Assembly (NCBI GenBank): GCA_031411335.1
Contig: JANOAX010000049.1
Location: 1 to 10,140 of the forward strand
Source: JAJTFW01 sp031411335
GTDB lineage: Bacteria > Bacteroidota > Bacteroidia > AKYH767-A > OLB10
Reading direction: 5' to 3'
Length of the DNA stretch: 10,140 bases
Under the pieces are notes generated by a model that saw only the letters and a program-made list of their open reading frames with translations, was not told the DNA's origin and did no database searches. How positions within the stretch are numbered: position 1 is the first letter of the stretch; every line of letters starts with the position of its first letter. The translations under genes were made by a program, and so were the position numbers. Below, piece by piece: positions 6,803-10,140 of the stretch.

Positions 6803-7363
6803 TTATTGCAACCGAACATTAAATAATATTGAAATATCGGTATCATAAACTAAATTATCTGCCTTCGCTTGAGCTGAAGTGAAATGTCGCAATTCCACTG
6901 AATATGTCCCCACTCCTGCTGCGGAAGTTTTTAAGATGGATGAAAGTCCAATTGGTTTAAAATTGCTGTCTAAATCTAACAAGATCGTTTCAAGAAAGTT
7001 TGAAGTGGGATTTGGAGAAAAAACAAATAAATGAACGTCCCCTTCTTCCAATACTTCATTTGAAATGGTATCCACAGGGGTTTTGGTTTCGTCTAATACA
7101 AGAATATCCATGTAATAGGTCGTGCTGCTTGATAATAAAATGGAATCTATTGTAGCTGCATTTCCACCTGGACCATCCAAATCAGAAAAAGTAGCTGTAT
7201 GAACAATACTATTTGTGATTGAATCGGTAAAAATCAATTGCACTTTGGTAATTAATTCCGATTGATTGATTGGAATTGGCTCGTTGGTTTTATCTTTTTT
7301 ACAAGAATAAATGATAGAAATAAAGAACAATGAAATTATAATTTTTATTGATTTAGTATTCAT
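6803..7363 (-). CDS. Small lipoprotein paired with the TonB-dependent receptor
   Basis: I start this at the ATG at 7363 (186 aa) rather than the upstream ATG at 7417. The shorter version begins MNTKSIKIIISLFFISIIYSC, a clean lipoprotein signal with the lipidated cysteine at residue 21. The longer version would add a Lys-rich leader and overlap the receptor gene by 29 bases. After C-KKDKTNEP the mature part is beta-rich, with SDLDGPGG, a Thr-rich strand, a LDETKTPVDTISNEVLEEGDVH segment and a C-terminal region ending in DISILFNVRLQ. From memory this matches a Bacteroidota lipoprotein family found directly after a TonB-dependent receptor and often labelled 'type 1 periplasmic binding fold superfamily protein', a label I would not trust structurally. 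It starts 25 bp after the receptor stop, so it is almost surely in the same operon and may help capture or hand over the ligand. The biochemical function is unknown. Confidence 0.85.
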   Translation of the reverse strand: MNTKSIKIIISLFFISIIYSCKKDKTNEPIPINQSELITKVQLIFTDSITNSIVHTATFSDLDGPGGNAATIDSILLSSSTTYYMDILVLDETKTPVDTISNEVLEEGDVHLFVFSPNPTSNFLETILLDLDSNFKPIGLSSILKTSAAGVGTYSVELRHFTSAQAKADNLVYDTDISILFNVRLQ

Positions 7364-7388
7364 TTTGAATTTTGCTTTATAAGTTAAT

Positions 7389-9746
7389 TTAATTTTTTTC
7401 GATTTCAGGATGTTCATGTGAATGAGCTCCTGTTTTAAATGACATTGGAATCTTTATTTTTACCGAAATATTTCTTCCCATCTCATCGGTATAATAACGG
7501 AAGCGATTGAGATAATCGCGATACTTTGTATTCAACAAATTACTCATTGATAATCCCACAATGAATGGCTGATGATTTAGCATGAAAGTGGTGGCGGCTT
7601 CAAATCCAATTAAGGTATATGCTTTTGGTGGTGGAATAAAATCACTTCCGTCCACAAACCGGAATTGCTTCAATACACGCAAGACAGAAACTCCAATACT
7701 CTGTTCTTTTCGACGATCGTTATCTTTAAATTGATAGCTCAGCAATTGATCAAATTGAGGAGCTGGAATTAATTCCAAAAATCGCTTTTGTGTAAAATTC
7801 CATGCATACACCAAACTACTTTTAGAGATAAGATTGAGTCGAGGAGTCATTTGCCAATTGAACGAAAAATCAATTCCTTTGAATCCGGCATCCACGTGTT
7901 GATACGCAAACGAAGGAAAAGCTCCATTTACGGTTAGGACAGGTTTCGCTGTTGGCACCAGGTAAATATAATCTTGAATATACATGTAAAATAAATTCAT
8001 TTCTATTGCCAATCGTTTTGTTTGAATATTCATCACGGCATTTATATTCCATGCCTTTTCCATTCCGAGGGTAGTATCACCAATTTCAAAACTCGCAGCA
8101 CCATGATGTAGTCCATTGCTAAACCACTCGTTGATGCTAGGCGTACGTTGGGTTCTGCCTGAATTCAATCTCCAAGAAAAAACAGAATCTTGCTTAAATA
8201 AAATTCCTGCCGACCAACCGAGTGTATTAAACTGATAATCGTTTTGAATTACTTCATTGTTGATATTCCGATAAACAGATTCCGTTTTTCGATCATAACG
8301 TAATCCTGACTCTACCTCTACTCTATTCCCTCTCCACTTCACGAGCCCATAGGCACCACCGTTATACAATTGATAATTCGGAACAAAAAATCGAAGGCCG
8401 CTGTATTGATTATCTTGGATCATTCCCGACAAGCCTACATTCCCTGTAAATCCCTTATAATATCTAGTCTCCAAATTCAAATCTGCAGTATGTGTAAACA
8501 ATTCCAATTGAAGTTCTGGGCGATTCAATGCTGCGATGGAATCATTCAAAGGTCGAAAGCGATCGTATTCTACACGTTGGTTGTATTGATATCCATATAA
8601 CAAATTCAACTTACCAACATTTGTTATCGTCCACCAAGCTTTTGTAGAAAATAAATAATGCAAGATTTCTTGTCGGGGATTGGAGATCATGTACGTAAAG
8701 CGATCATCCGTTATCGTTTCTCCCGATTGAATAATGCGTGTGAGGTCGCTCACATTTCCAATATGAGCTCCTCTAAAAATTCCGATGGTCGTTTTAAATT
8801 GACTAAAGAAAGTTTCCACTCCGAAACGTTTTCTTTCCAATCCTAAACTCGCACTCCAGTTCACTTCTTCAAAACCTGTATTTTCCAAATACACATCGGG
8901 CGTATTCACATTGCCCGATTTCTTCAAAGTTCCTTGCAATCGCCAACAGAGATCGTAAAATTTTCCAAGATGTTGTTCTACTAATCCTGAGACGACACCT
9001 TGCCGACCGTTAGAAAATCCGGCTAAGTTTAATTCCGCATTCAAACCAGGCTCATGACGTAATTTGCGCGGCTCTACAATGATCACGCCTGCGATTGCAT
9101 CGGCACCATATTGAATGGAGGAAACTCCTTTAATCACTTGCAACTTATTGGCAACATAAGGATCAATCTCAGGTGCATGTTCTGTTCCCCATTGTTGACC
9201 TTCCTGGCGAATTCCGGCATTCATAATGATTATACGTTGGCTATGCATTCCATGTATAACTGGTTTTACGATGGAAGAACCGGTCGACATTCCAGTAACT
9301 CCTGTTACGTTCTTCAAATAAGAAGTCAAACTTAGCCCTGCGCTTTTCCGCATTTCAATTTGCGAAACAGAATCTTTCAGTTGGGTACTTTTGCCTTCAA
9401 TATGTTCCGCGACTACTTCAGTTTGCTTCAATTCTTTGGAGGCAGTCATCAATCTCAATTTCACTTCCATATTTTTTTGGAGGGAGATAGATTGAATCAA
9501 TGTGTCAAATCCGATATAGTAAGATTTTAATTCAACATCACCAGCACAAAGCTCATTGAAAACAAATTCGCCATTTTCATTACACACTACAATTTTTCCA
9601 GCGGGCATCAATTCCACTCTGGCAAAAGGTAAAGTTGTTTTCGATTGTGCATCGATCACCTTCCCTGAAATTCGATAAATACAATTCGTTTGTGCTTTAC
9701 TATTCATAGAAATGAATAATAAAAGCAAGCATATTATTCTATGCAT
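7389..9746 (-). CDS. TonB-dependent outer-membrane receptor, probably for transition-metal uptake
   Basis: Outer-membrane transporter of 785 residues driven by TonB-ExbBD. A signal peptide spans about 1-19 (cleavage near SKAQ). A carboxypeptidase-regulatory-like domain (about 24-100, RISGKVIDAQSK ... GEFVFNELCAGD) is typical of Bacteroidota receptors. The plug (about 118-228) contains KPVIHGMHSQR (161-171), RQEGQQWGTEHAPEIDP (180-196) and IQYGADAIAGVIIVEP (211-226). The 22-strand barrel fills the rest and ends at about F770 (KIKIPMSF). A tail with H775, H777 and H779 (AHSHEHPE) follows the last strand. The QQWGTEHAPEIDP plug signature, the His tail, the upstream His/Cys-rich protein and the downstream lipoprotein resemble the zinc/copper receptors of this phylum (ZnuD-like). 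The metal itself is inferred. It is not a SusC-type nutrient receptor: no SusD follows and it is shorter than typical SusC proteins. Confidence 0.9.
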   Translation of the reverse strand: MHRIICLLLLFISMNSKAQTNCIYRISGKVIDAQSKTTLPFARVELMPAGKIVVCNENGEFVFNELCAGDVELKSYYIGFDTLIQSISLQKNMEVKLRLMTASKELKQTEVVAEHIEGKSTQLKDSVSQIEMRKSAGLSLTSYLKNVTGVTGMSTGSSIVKPVIHGMHSQRIIIMNAGIRQEGQQWGTEHAPEIDPYVANKLQVIKGVSSIQYGADAIAGVIIVEPRKLRHEPGLNAELNLAGFSNGRQGVVSGLVEQHLGKFYDLCWRLQGTLKKSGNVNTPDVYLENTGFEEVNWSASLGLERKRFGVETFFSQFKTTIGIFRGAHIGNVSDLTRIIQSGETITDDRFTYMISNPRQEILHYLFSTKAWWTITNVGKLNLLYGYQYNQRVEYDRFRPLNDSIAALNRPELQLELFTHTADLNLETRYYKGFTGNVGLSGMIQDNQYSGLRFFVPNYQLYNGGAYGLVKWRGNRVEVESGLRYDRKTESVYRNINNEVIQNDYQFNTLGWSAGILFKQDSVFSWRLNSGRTQRTPSINEWFSNGLHHGAASFEIGDTTLGMEKAWNINAVMNIQTKRLAIEMNLFYMYIQDYIYLVPTAKPVLTVNGAFPSFAYQHVDAGFKGIDFSFNWQMTPRLNLISKSSLVYAWNFTQKRFLELIPAPQFDQLLSYQFKDNDRRKEQSIGVSVLRVLKQFRFVDGSDFIPPPKAYTLIGFEAATTFMLNHQPFIVGLSMSNLLNTKYRDYLNRFRYYTDEMGRNISVKIKIPMSFKTGAHSHEHPEIEKN

Positions 9747-9754
9747 ACTACTTC

Positions 9755-9765
9755 TTTACAGTAAA
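9755..9765. promoter_or_regulatory. Small palindrome upstream of the receptor start
   Basis: TTTACAGTAAA is a perfect 11-bp inverted repeat whose near edge lies 8 bases before the receptor ATG at 9746. Its position would suit a repressor site or a leader structure near the translation start. It is short and AT-rich, so chance is quite possible. I see no convincing -7 box in the 73-bp gap, which favours readthrough from the upstream gene. Confidence 0.2.
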
Positions 9766-9790
9766 AAAATGAGAATTAAGAGAGCATTAC

Positions 9791-9805
9791 GCTGAATCCA
9801 TCAGC
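9791..9805. repeat. Short hairpin between the His-rich gene and the receptor
   Basis: GCTGA (9791-9795) and TCAGC (9801-9805) are complementary around a five-base loop, 15 bases after the stop of the small gene on the minus strand. With a five-pair stem and no T-run it is too weak for a confident terminator. It might only modulate readthrough or protect an mRNA end. Confidence 0.2.
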
Positions 9806-9819
9806 ATAAAAAATTAATC

Positions 9820-10095
9820 TTAAATGATTACAGGAGGTCCACGTCCATCACTTTTAAAAAATGGATGTTGGATACTATCAATTTCAAAGAAAGTAATTTG
9901 AGAAAAACGAAAAGCAATTGGATTCAAATTAAAATTATTCTCCTGATGAAAAATAGCAGGTAAAGATAATTCAAGTACTAAACAATGTTGATGTTGTTCA
10001 GTAATACTAGTAACATCAGAATTGACATGGCAATCTTCTGAATCATCATGTTCACAGAGGTAATGCCATAAAGACGCAGGAATAAGAACCTGCAT
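9820..10095 (-). CDS. Small His/Cys-rich protein at the head of the receptor operon (N-terminus uncertain)
   Basis: The open frame gives 91 residues from the ATG at 10095. Potential metal ligands crowd the first 40 residues: H11, C14, H16, C22, H23, H35, H37 and C38 (HYLCEHDD, EDCH, EQHQHC). The C-terminus is SDGRGPPVII; a similar RGPP ending occurs, as I recall, in small His-rich proteins encoded just before TonB-dependent receptors in Bacteroidota. This fits a periplasmic or membrane-attached metal-binding accessory protein. The start is doubtful. Family members should begin with a full signal or membrane segment, but the ATG falls in the middle of one (MQVLIPAS). The frame upstream encodes a further LFLLQF and then meets TAA at 10114-10116, beyond which KKIAS would complete a normal signal n-region. 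The gene may be broken, start at a non-ATG codon (for example CTG at 10102-10104), or carry a sequencing error. It lies 73 bp before the receptor. Confidence 0.6.
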   Translation of the reverse strand: MQVLIPASLWHYLCEHDDSEDCHVNSDVTSITEQHQHCLVLELSLPAIFHQENNFNLNPIAFRFSQITFFEIDSIQHPFFKSDGRGPPVII

Positions 10096-10140
10096 GAATT
10101 GCAGTAAAAATAATTACGACGCTATTTTTTTTGTTGAGAT

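Noticed and set aside
6803..7363. FSPNPTSNF in the lipoprotein as a T9SS sorting motif
   Set aside because: It looks like the FPNPTSD start of a sorting domain, but it lies in the middle of a protein with a lipobox, and the conserved GxYxLxV and terminal Lys/Arg parts of the sorting domain do not follow. Taken as coincidence.
6803..7417. Lipoprotein start at the upstream ATG (7417)
   Set aside because: It would overlap the receptor gene by 29 bases and put 18 mainly Lys-rich residues ahead of a perfect lipoprotein signal. The ATG at 7363 fits better.
7389..9746. Receptor as part of a SusC/SusD polysaccharide utilisation locus
   Set aside because: No SusD-like lipoprotein or glycan-degrading enzyme is adjacent, and the plug signature and length fit the smaller metal-type receptors.

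Overview
The window looks like chromosomal DNA of a Bacteroidota (the Flavobacteriales/Chitinophagales side of the phylum, not resolvable further from sequence alone). The evidence is AT-rich base composition, two secreted proteins with C-terminal type IX secretion (T9SS) sorting domains, a TonB-dependent receptor with an N-terminal carboxypeptidase-regulatory-like domain, -7 elements matching the Bacteroidota consensus TAnnTTTG, and intergenic repeats of a style I associate with this phylum. I see no rRNA, tRNA, CRISPR array, transposase or phage gene.

Layout. Bases 1-168 hold a strong hairpin and an unexplained 37-codon open frame. A THUMP/UPF0020-type RNA methyltransferase lies on the minus strand (169-1386; I place its start downstream of the longest possible frame). 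A class-V PLP-dependent enzyme related to isopenicillin N epimerase lies on the plus strand (1680-2876). It is bracketed by two direct copies of a 63-bp repeat (1540-1602 and 3058-3120). The downstream gap also holds TACGAAT repeats and a GC-rich block.

From 3128 to the right edge every gene is on the minus strand. Read in transcription order from the right edge they are: a small His/Cys-rich protein (9820-10095), a TonB-dependent receptor (7389-9746), a small lipoprotein (6803-7363), a secreted serine hydrolase with a T9SS tail (5446-6756), and a secreted protein of ELWxTDGT repeats, Fn3-like domains and a T9SS tail (3128-5302). The first three have short gaps (73 and 25 bp) and look like one operon. 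I recall the same gene order in other Bacteroidota, and His-rich stretches in the first two proteins suggest transition-metal (zinc or copper) uptake; the metal is inferred. The serine hydrolase follows 46 bp later and may be cotranscribed. The repeat protein has its own promoter (TTG-N19-TACTTTAG).

Most interesting points: the metal-uptake-like cassette with its disrupted-looking first gene, the receptor's HxHxH tail beyond the barrel end, the repeat-bracketed aminotransferase, and the promoter that argues for a shorter methyltransferase. I see no clearly new defence or mobile system here.
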